DNA of 64,000 bases from Paenibacillus woosongensis (GCF_009725165.1 NZ_WNZW01000004.1:215450-279449); one strand, 5' to 3'. Positions 28,386-39,415 are shown, counted from the first letter of the stretch. Notes: generated by a model not told the origin, from the letters alone. Numbers and translations are program-made.

Positions 28386-30752
28386 ATGACAAGTTTAATG
28401 AAGAGTTCAGGAAGAAGTGTGCGGAGACTTGCAAAACTAACCGTGATCATGCTCATTTTCATGCTGACAATATGCGGTTTGTTACCAGCAGGAATTCATG
28501 CGGACACCGACCCCAGCCCAATTCGGGTAAATCAAATCGGTTACTTGCCCGGGGCCGATAAAATCGCCACGATTGTTAGCAGCTCGGCGTCCCCGCTTGC
28601 CTGGGAGCTGCGCAAGATAGGAGGCAGCGTAGCGGCTCAAGGACAAACGCATGTTTATGGCCTGGATCAGGCTTCTGCCGATCGCATTCATCATGCCGAT
28701 TTTTCATCCGTCACGGAACAAGGCACTTATAGACTGTGGGTTTCCGGATTAGGAGAAAGCGTGCCGTTTGCCATTAACGGCAATTTATATCCAGACCTGC
28801 CGAGCGAGGCGATGGAATATTTCTATTTCCACCGGATGGGCGTAGATATTCAGGCGCAATATTTGAGCAATCCGGCTTTTGCCCACAAAGCGCTCCATCC
28901 GGGGGACAGCTCGATTGGCTGTTATAACAGCTGGTGCGGGAGCGAACGACTCAATGTGAAAAATTCCTGGGCGGATGCAGGGGACTTCGGAATTTATCCT
29001 GTAAATCAGGCGATATCAGCCTGGACGCTGTTGAATCTATACGAGCGTTATCCCGGGGCCTTCCCGGACGGCTCGCTGAATATTCCGGAGAGCGGGAACG
29101 GCGTTCCCGATATTCTTGACGAGGTTCTTTTCGGCTCGACGTTTATGAAGGGAGTTATGCCCTCGACCGGATTGGCCTCGCATAAAATTCATAATGACAA
29201 TTGGAGCGCGTTTCCGGTGACGAATATCGATGCCGAGAACAGCATGAACCGTCAGGCTCAGCCGCCTTCCACAAATGCGACCTATGCGGTAGCCCGCAAC
29301 CTGGCGCATCTGGCTCGCCTGATCAAGCCATATAAAGAAGCGGAAGCCGCAGAAATGTGGGGGATTGCCAAGGAGGCCTGGGCAAGGGCTTCAGCGAATC
29401 CGAACGTCCTCTATACCTCGCAAACGCCGGATGCTCCGGGCGGCGGGGATTATGATGACATTCGCACAAGCGATGACCGGTATGCGGCGGCAGCAGAGCT
29501 ATACTTGACGGCCTATGCGCTCGGCGACAGCAATGCATCGTCCTACAAAGCAGCGGTTACTTCGTCACCACATTACCGCGAGGTGTCCCAGTTCGACTGG
29601 CAGTCTACTGCGACAACAGGAACGCTGTCCATACTGTCGGCTCAGAACGATCTGCCAGCCTCCGATCTTCAGGCCATGAAGACAAATGTGCTGAACCAGG
29701 CGGACGGTATGCTGTCGACATTAAATGGCGAAGGATATCCTGTGCTGCTGCCGGGGAATAAAGGTTATGACTGGGGCTCCAACTCCATCATTGCCAATAA
29801 AATGATATTGCTCGGCTACGCCTACGATCTTAGCCAGAACCTGGATTATTTAAAAGCGATGAACCGGGGGATGGATTATTTCATGGGCAATAATGCGATG
29901 AGATTATCCTATATTACGGGATACGGCCAATATTACGAGACGGATACGCATGACCGCTGGGCTTGGGGCAAGTACCAAAGCGGTGTGCCGTATCCGAAGG
30001 GTTGGCTGTCCGGCGGGCCGAACAATACAGTAATCAACGATTCGGCAACGCCGACGGGAATGCCTGCGGCTAAATCGTATGCGCCGAAGAATACGGCTCC
30101 TGATGCCTGGGTATCCAAAGAGAATACGATTAACTGGAATGCGCCGCTTGTATGGATTTCTAAATACATTCAAGACCATAGAGAACCTTTAGGCGGAGGC
30201 GCGAACCAGAATCCAAACCCTGATCCGGGCCCAAATCCTGAACCTGAACCTGAACCTGAACCTGAACCTGAACCAAATCCGAACCCGGGACCTAGCGGGG
30301 ATTTGGCCGTTCAGTACAAAACCGGAGATACGAATGCAGCCGACAACCAGTTCAAGCCTCATTTCAATATTGTGAACAAGGGGGCTGCGGCAGTGCCTTT
30401 AAGCGAGCTGAGTCTGCGATATTATTTCACAGCTGACGGCAATGACCAACTGCAATACAATTGTGACTGGGCCATGGTAGGCTGCTCCAACGTGAACGGG
30501 GCTTTCGTGAAAATGAATCCGGGCAAAGCGAACGCCGATACCTACTTGGAGATCACGTTTAAAGCCGCAGCGGGTTCGCTGCAGCCCGGCGGGCAAACGG
30601 GGGATATCCAGACGCGAAATCATGCGGGCAACTGGGCGAACCTTAACGAAAGCAATGACTATTCTTTTGATCCAACCAAGACCGCTTATGCAAATTGGGA
30701 ACGCGTCACCTTGTACCATAACGGTACACTGGTGTTCGGAAACGAGCCTTGA
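28386..30752 (+). CDS. Secreted GH9 cellulase (Ig-GH9-CBM3)
   Basis: The 788-residue endoglucanase-type enzyme has a signal peptide (about 1-39). An N-terminal Ig-like CelD domain (about 45-130, IRVNQIGYLPGADK) and the GH9 (alpha/alpha)6 catalytic domain (about 138-600) follow. The catalytic aspartates are in WADAGDFG (Asp197/Asp200), the substrate-site loop is THDRWAWG, and the proton donor is Glu579 in ENTINWN. A Pro-Glu/Asn linker (about 603-634), partly coded by six CCTGAA repeats, leads to a CBM3 (about 637-788) very similar to that of the GH6 enzyme. GAGGGAGCTGG precedes the ATG. No clear terminator follows before the valS leader. Confidence 0.94.
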   Translation: MTSLMKSSGRSVRRLAKLTVIMLIFMLTICGLLPAGIHADTDPSPIRVNQIGYLPGADKIATIVSSSASPLAWELRKIGGSVAAQGQTHVYGLDQASADRIHHADFSSVTEQGTYRLWVSGLGESVPFAINGNLYPDLPSEAMEYFYFHRMGVDIQAQYLSNPAFAHKALHPGDSSIGCYNSWCGSERLNVKNSWADAGDFGIYPVNQAISAWTLLNLYERYPGAFPDGSLNIPESGNGVPDILDEVLFGSTFMKGVMPSTGLASHKIHNDNWSAFPVTNIDAENSMNRQAQPPSTNATYAVARNLAHLARLIKPYKEAEAAEMWGIAKEAWARASANPNVLYTSQTPDAPGGGDYDDIRTSDDRYAAAAELYLTAYALGDSNASSYKAAVTSSPHYREVSQFDWQSTATTGTLSILSAQNDLPASDLQAMKTNVLNQADGMLSTLNGEGYPVLLPGNKGYDWGSNSIIANKMILLGYAYDLSQNLDYLKAMNRGMDYFMGNNAMRLSYITGYGQYYETDTHDRWAWGKYQSGVPYPKGWLSGGPNNTVINDSATPTGMPAAKSYAPKNTAPDAWVSKENTINWNAPLVWISKYIQDHREPLGGGANQNPNPDPGPNPEPEPEPEPEPEPNPNPGPSGDLAVQYKTGDTNAADNQFKPHFNIVNKGAAAVPLSELSLRYYFTADGNDQLQYNCDWAMVGCSNVNGAFVKMNPGKANADTYLEITFKAAAGSLQPGGQTGDIQTRNHAGNWANLNESNDYSFDPTKTAYANWERVTLYHNGTLVFGNEP
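30237..30272 (+). repeat. Hexanucleotide microsatellite (CCTGAA)6 in the GH9 linker
   Basis: Six perfect in-frame copies encode alternating Pro-Glu. Gain or loss of whole units would change linker length without a frameshift. Confidence 0.9.
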
Positions 30753-30789
30753 TCGCAGGGCTTGCTCTCGCAGCCATACAGACCAAATA

Positions 30790-30818
30790 TTGACTCCCTG
30801 CCAATTTCACGCTATGAT
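30790..30818 (+). promoter_or_regulatory. SigA promoter of valS
   Basis: TTGACT (30790-30795) and TATGAT (30813-30818) are exactly 17 bp apart. Transcription would start near 30825, at the beginning of the T-box leader. Confidence 0.75.
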
Positions 30819-30825
30819 AATATGG

Positions 30826-31140
30826 ATTAACTTAAATTAACCGTGAAAAGACATGGAACGGGAAGAGTAGGCAGTGAGCCCTTCAGAGAGCGGGATTGCA
30901 GCGCTGGAAGATTCCGCAGGATGCAGCTGGCCGAAGTCACCCGGGAGTCGCTTGTTTGAGCAGCTATGCAATTTGTAGTCGTTAGAACGGGCCGGTAGCA
31001 GCCGTTATCTGTATGAGTGTTGCGAGTTTGTTCGGCGATTCCGCGAGTGTAGCGGTTTCGGTCTGGGTCAACCCGCAAAACAAAGGTGGTACCGCGAAAG
31101 TAAAGCCTTTCGTCCTTTGAGACGAGGGGCTTTTTGTATT
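30826..31140 (+). promoter_or_regulatory. T-box leader controlling valS (specifier GUC, Val)
   Basis: The conserved T-box element AAAGGTGGTACCGCG lies at 31082-31096. It is followed by a 13-bp terminator stem (31102-31114 with 31121-31133) and a T-run. Upstream, stem I contains the AGAGAG bulge motif near 30883 and a specifier loop CGAAGTCACC, where GTC (30936-30938) is a valine codon followed by A. Binding of uncharged tRNA-Val should favour the antiterminator and allow valS expression. The specifier assignment is by position and agreement with the downstream gene. Confidence 0.92.
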
Positions 31141-31202
31141 TTTTGAGCAAGGCTATCCTGATTACGCTAAGGCAATGCTGAATTGTAACGGAGGTTGAAA
31201 TT

Positions 31203-33875
31203 ATGTCAGAGATCCAAGAGCATTCGTCGGCGAACAACATGCCGACAACGTATGATCCCAAGGCTGCAGAACAGAAATGGTATCGCTACTGGATGGAGGG
31301 CGGCTTCTTTAAGGCTGGCCAAGTACCGGAAGCCAAGCCGTACACAATTGTTATTCCCCCGCCAAACGTAACGGGCATGCTTCATATTGGGCATGCGCTG
31401 GACTTTACGCTGCAGGATATCCTGATCCGTACGAAGCGGATGCAGGGGTACGATGCTTTATGGCTGCCGGGCTCCGACCATGCTGGAATAGCTACGCAGA
31501 CGAGAGTGGAGCAGACGCTCCGGGCAGAGGGAATTTCCCGCTATGATCTCGGCCGCGAGAAATTTCTCGAGAAGGTATGGGAATGGAAAGAGCACTATGC
31601 GGACACGATTCGTGAACAATGGGCGAAGATGGGCTTCTCGCTGGACTATTCCCGCGAGCGGTTTACACTGGATGAGGGGCTGTCCAAGGCTGTGCGCGAG
31701 GTGTTCGTCAAGCTCTACGAAAAGGGTCTGATCTATCGCGGCAAATATATTATTAACTGGGATCCTGCAGCCCGCACGGCCCTCTCGGATATTGAAGTGG
31801 AATATAAAGAGGTCAACGGTCATTTGTACCACCTGCAGTATCCGCTTAAGGATGGCAGTGGATTCATTACAGTAGCTACGACAAGACCCGAGACAATGCT
31901 TGGGGATACGGCTGTGGCTGTTCATCCTGAGGATGAGCGGTACCGTCATCTAATCGGCCAGCCGCTCGTGCTGCCAATTGTAAATCGTGAAATTCCGATT
32001 ATTGCCGACGAATATGTCGATAAAGAATTCGGCAGTGGCGCGGTGAAAATTACGCCTGCGCATGACCCGAATGACTTTGAGGTAGGATTGCGTCATGATT
32101 TGCCGCAAATTACCGTTATGGATGAGAGCGGCAAGATGAATGAGGCGGCCGGCAAATACCAGGGATTGGACCGCAGCGAGTGCCGGAAAGCCATCGTGGC
32201 CGATCTTAAGGAATCCGGCGTTCTCGTACGGATCGAGGATCATGTTCACCAGGTCGGCCATAGCGAGCGCTCTGGCGCCGTAGTCGAGCCTTATTTGTCG
32301 ACGCAATGGTTCGTTAAAATGAAGCCTTTGGCAGAAGCGGCGATCGCTGCCCAAAAATCAGGCAAAGGCGTTCAATTCGTACCGGAGCGGTTCGAGAAAA
32401 TTTATCTGCACTGGATCGAAAATGTGCGCGACTGGTGCATCTCCCGCCAATTGTGGTGGGGCCACCGCATTCCGGCTTGGTATTGCGAATCCTGTGGCGA
32501 GCTGCATGTCGCTAGGGAGGCCATGGATGCCTGCGCCAAATGCGGAAGTCATGAACTGGTGCAGGACGACGACGTTTTGGACACGTGGTTCAGCTCGGCC
32601 TTGTGGCCGTTCTCCACACTCGGCTGGCCGGATGAGGACAGCGAGGACTTCAAGCGCTTTTTCCCGACGGATGTTCTCGTTACCGGGTACGATATCATTT
32701 ATTTCTGGGTAGCGCGGATGATCTTTACCGCCCTTGAGTTTACTGGAGAAATTCCATTCAAGGATGTGCTGATCCACGGATTGGTACGGGACAGCGAAGG
32801 ACAGAAAATGTCCAAATCGTTGGGGAACGGCGTTGATCCGCTCGATGTCATCGAGAAATACGGCGCGGATGCCATGCGCTACATGATTTCTACGAGCAGT
32901 ACGCCTGGCCAGGATCTCCGCTTCCATTGGGAACGCGTCGAGCAGGCCCGCAATTTTGCGAATAAAATCTGGAATGCCTCCAGGTTTGCGTTAATGAATC
33001 TGGAAGGCGTAACGTTTGAGGATATCGATATTCAAGGAGACCTGTCAACTTCCGACCGCTGGATTCTCCACCGCTTCAATGAGACGGCCCGCAACATTAC
33101 CCGCCTGATTGATGCTTATGAATTTGGGGAGACAGGCCGGGAGCTGTACAATTTCATCTGGGATGACCTGTGCGATTGGTATATTGAGTTCGCTAAGCTG
33201 TCCTTCTACGGCGAAGATCCTGTTGCCAAAAGAAAGACGCAATCCGTTCTTGCCTACGTGCTCGACCGGACGCTGCGCCTGATCCATCCTTTCATGCCGT
33301 TTATTTCCGAGGAAATATGGCAGCATTTGCCGCATCGCGGCGAAACGATTACGCTGGCTGAATGGCCGCAGTTTGATCCGTCGCTGGAGGCGCCGGATGC
33401 TGTGCGCGAAATGAACTTGCTGATCGACATTATCCGCTCTGTCCGGAATATCCGGGCAGAAGTGAACGTGCCGATGAGCAAGCAAATTGAATTGATTGTT
33501 AAGCCGGGCTCCGCCGAGCTGCTGGACATCATCGAGCGGAACAGCCACTACATCCGGCGTTTCTGCAACACTTCGCAATATGAGGCCTCACTGAACGCAG
33601 CTGTCCCTGATAAGGCGATGACAGCAGTCGTAACGGGAGCTGAGCTGTACTTGCCATTAGCAGGTCTGATCGATATCAGCCAGGAGATCGCCCGCCTGGA
33701 GAAGGAGCTCGGGCACTTGAACAAAGAGGTTGAGCGCGTAGAGAAGAAGCTGGCGAATGAAGGCTTCGTTTCCAAAGCCCCTGCCAAGGTCATCGAGGAA
33801 GAACGCGCTAAAATGGCCGATTATGCGAGCAAACGCGACAAAGTGCTGGCACGGATCGCTGAATTAAAAGGTTAG
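31203..33875 (+). CDS. valS: Valyl-tRNA synthetase
   Basis: The 890-residue class I synthetase charges tRNA-Val. The HIGH-type motif is in [15 protein letters not shown], the KMSKS loop in [10 protein letters not shown], and the editing domain has [19 protein letters not shown]-terminal coiled coil (about 825-888) is typical of ValRS. GGAGGTTGAAATT precedes the ATG. Expression is governed by the T-box leader. folC follows after a hairpin, as in B. subtilis, where valS and folC are neighbours. Confidence 0.98.
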   Translation: MSEIQEHSSANNMPTTYDPKAAEQKWYRYWMEGGFFKAGQVPEAKPYTIVIPPPNVTGMLHIGHALDFTLQDILIRTKRMQGYDALWLPGSDHAGIATQTRVEQTLRAEGISRYDLGREKFLEKVWEWKEHYADTIREQWAKMGFSLDYSRERFTLDEGLSKAVREVFVKLYEKGLIYRGKYIINWDPAARTALSDIEVEYKEVNGHLYHLQYPLKDGSGFITVATTRPETMLGDTAVAVHPEDERYRHLIGQPLVLPIVNREIPIIADEYVDKEFGSGAVKITPAHDPNDFEVGLRHDLPQITVMDESGKMNEAAGKYQGLDRSECRKAIVADLKESGVLVRIEDHVHQVGHSERSGAVVEPYLSTQWFVKMKPLAEAAIAAQKSGKGVQFVPERFEKIYLHWIENVRDWCISRQLWWGHRIPAWYCESCGELHVAREAMDACAKCGSHELVQDDDVLDTWFSSALWPFSTLGWPDEDSEDFKRFFPTDVLVTGYDIIYFWVARMIFTALEFTGEIPFKDVLIHGLVRDSEGQKMSKSLGNGVDPLDVIEKYGADAMRYMISTSSTPGQDLRFHWERVEQARNFANKIWNASRFALMNLEGVTFEDIDIQGDLSTSDRWILHRFNETARNITRLIDAYEFGETGRELYNFIWDDLCDWYIEFAKLSFYGEDPVAKRKTQSVLAYVLDRTLRLIHPFMPFISEEIWQHLPHRGETITLAEWPQFDPSLEAPDAVREMNLLIDIIRSVRNIRAEVNVPMSKQIELIVKPGSAELLDIIERNSHYIRRFCNTSQYEASLNAAVPDKAMTAVVTGAELYLPLAGLIDISQEIARLEKELGHLNKEVERVEKKLANEGFVSKAPAKVIEEERAKMADYASKRDKVLARIAELKG

Positions 33876-33895
33876 AAGCAAAGGTAATAACCGCA

Positions 33896-33941
33896 GTACA
33901 GCAGGAGCCTGATTCGCTTTATTTGGTTCTTGCTGTACCTT
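33896..33941 (+). terminator. Hairpin after valS
   Basis: GTACAGCAGGAGCC pairs with GGTTCTTGCTGTAC (14 bp including G-U pairs). The T-run is weak (CTTTCC), so readthrough into folC is likely. Confidence 0.6.
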
Positions 33942-33995
33942 TCCATATTATGAAACAGCATTTTAGTTCAATACATTAACGAAGGTGAATATGAC

Positions 33996-35369
33996 ATGGG
34001 GGTTAATCTATCGGAAGAAATCCAGCTGCCGCTGGCAAGTTACACAGATGCGGTAGATTGGATTAACAGCTTGATACCGTTTGGCATCCGTCCGGGTCTG
34101 GAGCGTATTCAGCGGATGATGGAGCACTTTGGCAACCCGCAGCGAAGACTCAAGTTCATACATGTGGCCGGAACGAATGGCAAAGGCTCTTCGTGTGCTT
34201 TTTTAAGCTCAACGCTTAAGGAATGCGGATATGACGTAGGGATGTTCACATCCCCTTACATTACGAAATTTACGAACAGATTCCAGTTTAACGGAGAAGA
34301 TATTCCAGAGGAGACGCTGTTAAGCTTGGCTAACCGGATTGCTCCTGTTGTGAAAGAGATCGCTGCCAGCGATTTAGGATCTCCAACGATGTTTGAAGTG
34401 AGTACGGCCCTTGCGATTCTCTACTTCGCAGAAGTATGCTATCCCGATGTCGTAGTATGGGAGACTGGGCTCGGGGGTAGAATGGATGTTACGAACCTGG
34501 TTACCCCGATCGTGTCCCTTATTACGAATGTTGGCATGGATCATACCGACATCTTGGGAGATTCTCTAGAGGAGATCGCCCGCGAAAAAGCAGGCATTAT
34601 CAAGCCTGGCGTGCCGGTAATCAGCTGTGCCAGCCAGCCTTCCGTTATCGCCATTCTGAAAGAGACGGCAAAAGCGAAAGGAGCGACGCTCTATTTGCTC
34701 GGAGAGCAGTTTCATTTCGATGGCGGCTTAAGCGGGCGAACCCAAAGCATTCATTTTAAAGGGCCGTTCCGCAGCATGGACATCGAGCTGTCGATGCTTG
34801 GCAGGCACCAATGCACGAATGCTGCCGGGGTGATGATGGTGCTGGAGGTCCTGCGCCAATATATGGCCTTCGTTCTCGAGGATGAGCTGCTGCTGTCCGG
34901 GTTCAAGAACGCCTTCTGGGCAGGCCGGCTGGAGCAGGTGTCAGATCAGCCGCGTATCGTTCTGGACGGTGCCCATAACCCGGAGGGGGCGGAGGCGCTC
35001 GCGAGAAGTCTTCCGGAAGCTTTCAGCTACCGGAAGCTGAATTTGATGATGGGTATGCTCGCTAATAAGCATCATCGCGAATACTTGGAGCATATATTAC
35101 CAATAGTGGATACGCTTATTCTGACCGAGCCCGATTTTCGCAAGAAAATGGATGCGGATTCGTTGTATCAGCTCGTAGAGCAAATCCGGAAGGATATGGC
35201 GAAGGCGGATCTGGAAGTCATTGTGGAGCGTGACTGGAAGCGTGCGCTAGCACTGCTGCAATCACGGACGGAACGGGAGGATCTTGGGGTCGTTACTGGC
35301 ACGCTTTATATGATTTCGGACGTGCGGGCAACCCTTTTGCATCAAACCGATTCTGAAAAAGGCTGGTGA
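33996..35369 (+). CDS. folC: Folylpolyglutamate synthase / dihydrofolate synthase
   Basis: The 457-residue Mur-ligase-family enzyme adds glutamate to folates and may also make dihydrofolate from dihydropteroate. The P-loop is [10 protein letters not shown] (about residues 57-66), followed by [19 protein letters not shown] and the C-terminal [27 protein letters not shown] precedes the ATG. Its stop TGA is overlapped by the GTG of murC, so the two are translationally coupled. Confidence 0.95.
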   Translation: MGVNLSEEIQLPLASYTDAVDWINSLIPFGIRPGLERIQRMMEHFGNPQRRLKFIHVAGTNGKGSSCAFLSSTLKECGYDVGMFTSPYITKFTNRFQFNGEDIPEETLLSLANRIAPVVKEIAASDLGSPTMFEVSTALAILYFAEVCYPDVVVWETGLGGRMDVTNLVTPIVSLITNVGMDHTDILGDSLEEIAREKAGIIKPGVPVISCASQPSVIAILKETAKAKGATLYLLGEQFHFDGGLSGRTQSIHFKGPFRSMDIELSMLGRHQCTNAAGVMMVLEVLRQYMAFVLEDELLLSGFKNAFWAGRLEQVSDQPRIVLDGAHNPEGAEALARSLPEAFSYRKLNLMMGMLANKHHREYLEHILPIVDTLILTEPDFRKKMDADSLYQLVEQIRKDMAKADLEVIVERDWKRALALLQSRTEREDLGVVTGTLYMISDVRATLLHQTDSEKGW

Positions 35370-36748
35370 CCATATTGTTGAATACGACAGAACAACATGT
35401 ACATTTTATCGGGATCGGTGGCTATGGAATGAGCGCTATTGCCCGCGTTATGCTGGAGATGGGCTACACCGTAACCGGATCGGACGTAGCTTCCCAGGAG
35501 TTGACGGAGAAGCTGGCGGCCAAAGGAGCTAAAATTTATATCGGACATACTAAAGAGCAGGTGCACGGGGCGGATTTAGTCGTGTATTCGACTGCGCTGC
35601 CCAAGGATAATGTCGAACGGGTAGCCGCGGAGGAACAGGGGATTCCGGTCCTGCATCGTTCGCAAATGCTGGCAAGGCTGCTGAACGAACGTACAGGCGT
35701 GGCTGTTGCCGGAGCACATGGCAAAACGACGACCTCCTCCATGATCGCTCTGGTGATGGAACAATGCGGGACGGATCCTACCTATATTATTGGCGGCGAA
35801 ATTATGGATATTGGGACAAATGCCAAGGCAGGGCAGGGCAAATGCGTCGTCGCTGAGGCTGATGAGAGCGATGGCTCATTTCTTCAATACCATCCTTCTC
35901 TTGGCATCGTTACTAACATTGAAGCGGACCATTTGGAGAATTACGGCGGCGACTTTGGCAAGCTTAAAGAGGCCTACGTGCAGTTCCTGAATCAAATCAA
36001 ACCAGGAGGCAAAGCGATCGTGTCCGGAGATGACCGGAACATCCGCGATTTGCTGCCGAAGCTGCAATGCGAGGTCGTGACTTATGGCATCGAAACAGCA
36101 TGCGATTATACGGCAACGGATATTGAGCTTGGAGACCGGAAGGTTGCGTTTACGATGAACCGCGGCGGGCAGCCTTTGGGCCAAATCAAGCTTTCGGTTC
36201 CCGGAAGACATAATGTCCATAATGCCATGGCCACGGTAATTGCATGTCTTGAGTCGGGCATTCCTTTTGCAGAGATCGCCGATGCGATTCAGCATTTTCA
36301 TGGCGCGAAGCGCCGATTCCAGGTGCTGGGCGAGAGCCGCGGCATTCTGGTTATCGATGATTACGCCCATCATCCGACGGAGATCGAAGCTACGATCGCC
36401 GCTGCTAAAGCGACCGGCAAACGGATCATTGCCGTATTCCAGCCCCAGCGGTATTCGCGAACCTTCTTCCTGTTGGATGCGTTCAGCCGCGCGTTTAGCG
36501 GCGCGGATGAGGTGATTATTACGGATATCTACTCGCCTGCGGGAGAGAAGCAGATTGAAGGCATCAATTCATCGAAGCTGGTAGAGCTGATTAAAGTGAA
36601 CAGCAATGCCGGAGCAAGGCACCTGCCGACAAAGCAGGATGTCCTCGATGATTTGCAAGGACGTTTGCAGCCTGGTGACCTTGTCATTACGATGGGGGCC
36701 GGCGATATTTGGAAGGTTGGGCATGAGTTGGCCAAGAGCTTGGCCTAA
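35366..36748 (+). CDS. murC: UDP-N-acetylmuramate-L-alanine ligase
   Basis: The 460-residue product attaches L-Ala to UDP-MurNAc, the first peptide step of peptidoglycan synthesis. The N-terminal UDP-binding motif is [14 protein letters not shown], the ATP P-loop [11 protein letters not shown] (about 112-122), and EADESDGSF and YAHHPTEI are the later family blocks. The GTG at 35366 overlaps the folC stop, and a TTG three codons on is an alternative. The link to folC is not the B. subtilis arrangement. It ends at a hairpin shared with the convergent thiamine operon. Confidence 0.95.
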   Translation: MTILLNTTEQHVHFIGIGGYGMSAIARVMLEMGYTVTGSDVASQELTEKLAAKGAKIYIGHTKEQVHGADLVVYSTALPKDNVERVAAEEQGIPVLHRSQMLARLLNERTGVAVAGAHGKTTTSSMIALVMEQCGTDPTYIIGGEIMDIGTNAKAGQGKCVVAEADESDGSFLQYHPSLGIVTNIEADHLENYGGDFGKLKEAYVQFLNQIKPGGKAIVSGDDRNIRDLLPKLQCEVVTYGIETACDYTATDIELGDRKVAFTMNRGGQPLGQIKLSVPGRHNVHNAMATVIACLESGIPFAEIADAIQHFHGAKRRFQVLGESRGILVIDDYAHHPTEIEATIAAAKATGKRIIAVFQPQRYSRTFFLLDAFSRAFSGADEVIITDIYSPAGEKQIEGINSSKLVELIKVNSNAGARHLPTKQDVLDDLQGRLQPGDLVITMGAGDIWKVGHELAKSLA

Positions 36749-36762
36749 AGCAAGCTATAGAG

Positions 36763-36810
36763 AAGGAGCTGTCCCCAGCGCAGATGTTGTCTGCGGCGGG
36801 ACAGCTCCTT
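36763..36810. terminator. Hairpin between convergent murC and ykoC
   Basis: A perfect 13-bp inverted repeat AAGGAGCTGTCCC/GGGACAGCTCCTT sits between the two converging genes. Neither side has a long T-run, but the position suggests bidirectional termination. Confidence 0.65.
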
Positions 36811-36830
36811 TGCGTTATGCTTCATTTGTT

Positions 36831-37640
36831 CTATAATTGGCCTCCATACCAGGTCAAGGTGCCTAGCGCATAGGATACCGTGTATCCTAGAGCGATGCCG
36901 GCCAGTACGATGCCCATGAGCATCCAATCCCGCGGACGAATGGTCATTCGGTAGTAGAAATCCCGTTTACCGCCGGTAAAACCGCGCGACACCATGGCGA
37001 CGGCAACCCGCTCCGATTTGCGTATGGCGCTGGCCAGGAGCGGGATACTGTAACGCTTGAAAGCATGGAGCGCCGAGCGGATATTGCGCTTCTCCCGCCA
37101 TATGCCCCGAATCCGGTGGGCCTGCTGCATTATGAGAAGCTCCTCACGGAACAGGGGGAGGAAGCGGAATCCCGCCAGAATGCCGTATGCCAGCTTCGGC
37201 GGCAGCTTGCATTGCTGCATGAGGCTAAGCATAAATTTGACCGGTTCAGTCGTCAGGACGAACATGAGCGACAGCGCCGAGAACATCAATGTACGCAAGG
37301 CGAGCGAGAGGGCCAGATTGAATCCGGCCTCCGTCAGCTGCAGCGGTCCCCATGATAAGAGCAAGGGCGAGTCCTGCGGCAGACCGGAACGTGGAAAAAG
37401 AGCGGCTGTCCAGAAATAACCGATAGCCAGTATAAAGAAGGGCACAAACAAGAACAGCCATCTGCGCCAGTAAATCCGGCCAAATATGACGGTAATCATC
37501 AATATATAAATGAGGCTGACGGAAATGGTAACCGGATCGAAGGCAAGCGATATTAAAATGACCCCTGTGATGATGGTGAGTCCTTTGATTGAGGGATTCA
37601 TATCATTCAAAAGCTCCCCAAATGCGCCTGATCGTATCAT
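36831..37640 (-). CDS. ykoC: ECF transporter T component (YkoC type)
   Basis: The 269-residue membrane protein couples ATP hydrolysis to the substrate-binding S component. It has about five to six hydrophobic segments (ITGVILISLAFDP, LFVPFFILAIGYF and others). The cytoplasmic coupling helices carry the EcfT signature in RRGI-like form (AHRIRGIWREKRN) and MVSRGFTGGKR. Its ATG overlaps the ykoD stop by four bases. Together with the three genes upstream it forms the ykoFEDC operon for thiamine precursor (HMP) uptake. Confidence 0.9.
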   Translation of the reverse strand: MIRSGAFGELLNDMNPSIKGLTIITGVILISLAFDPVTISVSLIYILMITVIFGRIYWRRWLFLFVPFFILAIGYFWTAALFPRSGLPQDSPLLLSWGPLQLTEAGFNLALSLALRTLMFSALSLMFVLTTEPVKFMLSLMQQCKLPPKLAYGILAGFRFLPLFREELLIMQQAHRIRGIWREKRNIRSALHAFKRYSIPLLASAIRKSERVAVAMVSRGFTGGKRDFYYRMTIRPRDWMLMGIVLAGIALGYTVSYALGTLTWYGGQL

Positions 37641-39415
37641 ACGATAACCTCCCCGCAGATTTCTTGCGTTCTCCGGAGCGCCCGTCTTAGCCTATTCTTC
37701 AAATGGGCTGAGAGCGGAGGGACGAGCTTATGCGCCCGAAGCTGCTCCTCCGGCCAATCCCATAATGCATCAGGGCGCCCGTCCCATTGAATGCTTCCCT
37801 CGCCCAGTACGATGACCCGATCGGCAAACTGCTGGACAAGCTCCATATCATGGGTAATCATGATGACAGTTAGTCCACGGTCTACCCGGGCGCGCAGCGA
37901 GTACATCAGCTCCAGGGCAGAGTATGCGTCCTGGCCGAAGGTCGGCTCGTCGCAGAGCAGCACTTGCTGCTCCTCGGACAGCATCGCGGCCACGCTTAAT
38001 CGGCGTTTTTGTCCTTGGCTCAGGGCGAAGGGACTGAAGTCGCGGCGGTGCTGCAGGCGATACTGCTCAAGCAATGACTCGACCCGTTCGGACACAGCCT
38101 CCTCAGACAGCTTCTGCAGCCGCAGGCCGAAGGCAAGCTCGTCGTAGACGGTATCAGTGACGAATTGATGCTCCGGATGCTGGAAAATGAGACCAACACG
38201 CTTTCGCAGCTCCTTCTCCGGCCAGTCCGGCAAGGGCCGGCCAGAGAAGGTGATTCTGCCGGAGGATGGCTCCAATATGCCCGACAAGAGAGCGGCGAGA
38301 GTCGATTTCCCCGCCCCGTTCTGGCCGACGAGGGCAATGAACTGCCCGGCAGGGATCGACAGTGACAGCCGGTCGAGAATCTTCTGTCCCCCGCTGCGCT
38401 CGAAGGAAAGGCTATCGACCGACAGCAAGGCTTCCTTGCCGCTAGGATCGGCAGACCTTTCGTCCGGCAGCTTGGATCGGGAGACATCGGTTTGCTCCAG
38501 CTGCTGAAGCAGCGTTCTTTTTACGGAATCGGGTTTGCTCAGCCACAGTTCGGCCAGCTCGTCCCTGGTGAGCGGCTGCCATGAAGGCTCTCTGTCTATC
38601 TGCAGCTGCTCATGCAGGCGGACGGCCCCCGGCATCCATATTCCCAAATGCTGCGCCTCTTCTTTGAAATTGGCGAAATAGGTTCGGGGCTCCCCCTCGT
38701 AAACAAGTTTTCCTTCTGTGCCCATCACGGCAAGGCGATCGACATAAGGCATCCAGGCATCGAGTTGGTGCTCGATCAGCAAGATGCTCATTTGCCGCTG
38801 CTTGCGGATGGAGTGAATGAGATCGGCCAAGTGCGAGCAAGCCAGCGGATCCAGATTGGATGTGGGCTCGTCAAGGATGAGTACATCCGGATTCAAAGCC
38901 AGAGCGCAGGCTAGGGCCAGCCGCTGCTTCATTCCACCGGATAAAGTATGAATATGCGCGCTCCGCCAGTCGGTCAGATCGACAAGCCGCAGCGCTTCGT
39001 CGATTTTCGCGCTGATTTCTTCCCGGGGGCAGCCGATATTTTCCAGGCAAAAAGCAAGCTCCTCCTCCACCTTAAGCATGCAAAATTGGCTGTCCACATC
39101 TTGGAATACAATGCCTACCTGCTGCGCAATATCACCTGGATCCTGTCCCTCTAGGGATTTGCCATACAGATAAACGCCGCCTGTCACCAGGCTGTCGATG
39201 GCTGACGGGTACACTCGGTTCAGGCAAAGGGCCAAGGAGCTTTTCCCACAGCCGCTTGGACCAAGGAGCAGCATCAATTCGCCTTGATGCAGCCGGAGGG
39301 AAATCGAGGAGAATACCTGCTCCTCCCCGTCCTCGTTAAAAGCCAAGGATAAATCTTTTGTCTCCAAGACCACCGGTTTATCCATCGTTTCTTGATTCGG
39401 GAGCAGCGTATTCAT
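37637..39415 (-). CDS. ykoD: ECF transporter duplicated ATPase (YkoD type)
   Basis: The 592-residue protein fuses two ABC ATPase domains in one chain. The first has Walker A GPSGCGKSS, signature LSGGMKQRL and Walker B VLILDEPTS. The second has GQNGAGKST, LSQGQKRRL and VLLCDEPTF. I start at ATG 39415, which overlaps the ykoE stop by one base (TAATG). The frame stays open a further 152 codons upstream, but there it only runs antisense-like through ykoE. The two halves presumably form the ATPase pair that drives YkoC. Confidence 0.92.
   Translation of the reverse strand: MNTLLPNQETMDKPVVLETKDLSLAFNEDGEEQVFSSISLRLHQGELMLLLGPSGCGKSSLALCLNRVYPSAIDSLVTGGVYLYGKSLEGQDPGDIAQQVGIVFQDVDSQFCMLKVEEELAFCLENIGCPREEISAKIDEALRLVDLTDWRSAHIHTLSGGMKQRLALACALALNPDVLILDEPTSNLDPLACSHLADLIHSIRKQRQMSILLIEHQLDAWMPYVDRLAVMGTEGKLVYEGEPRTYFANFKEEAQHLGIWMPGAVRLHEQLQIDREPSWQPLTRDELAELWLSKPDSVKRTLLQQLEQTDVSRSKLPDERSADPSGKEALLSVDSLSFERSGGQKILDRLSLSIPAGQFIALVGQNGAGKSTLAALLSGILEPSSGRITFSGRPLPDWPEKELRKRVGLIFQHPEHQFVTDTVYDELAFGLRLQKLSEEAVSERVESLLEQYRLQHRRDFSPFALSQGQKRRLSVAAMLSEEQQVLLCDEPTFGQDAYSALELMYSLRARVDRGLTVIMITHDMELVQQFADRVIVLGEGSIQWDGRPDALWDWPEEQLRAHKLVPPLSAHLKNRLRRALRRTQEICGEVIV

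Noticed and set aside
25100..30760. Insertion sequence or integrase as carrier of the cellulase island
   Set aside because: No transposase or integrase frame, no tRNA gene and no flanking direct repeats were seen.
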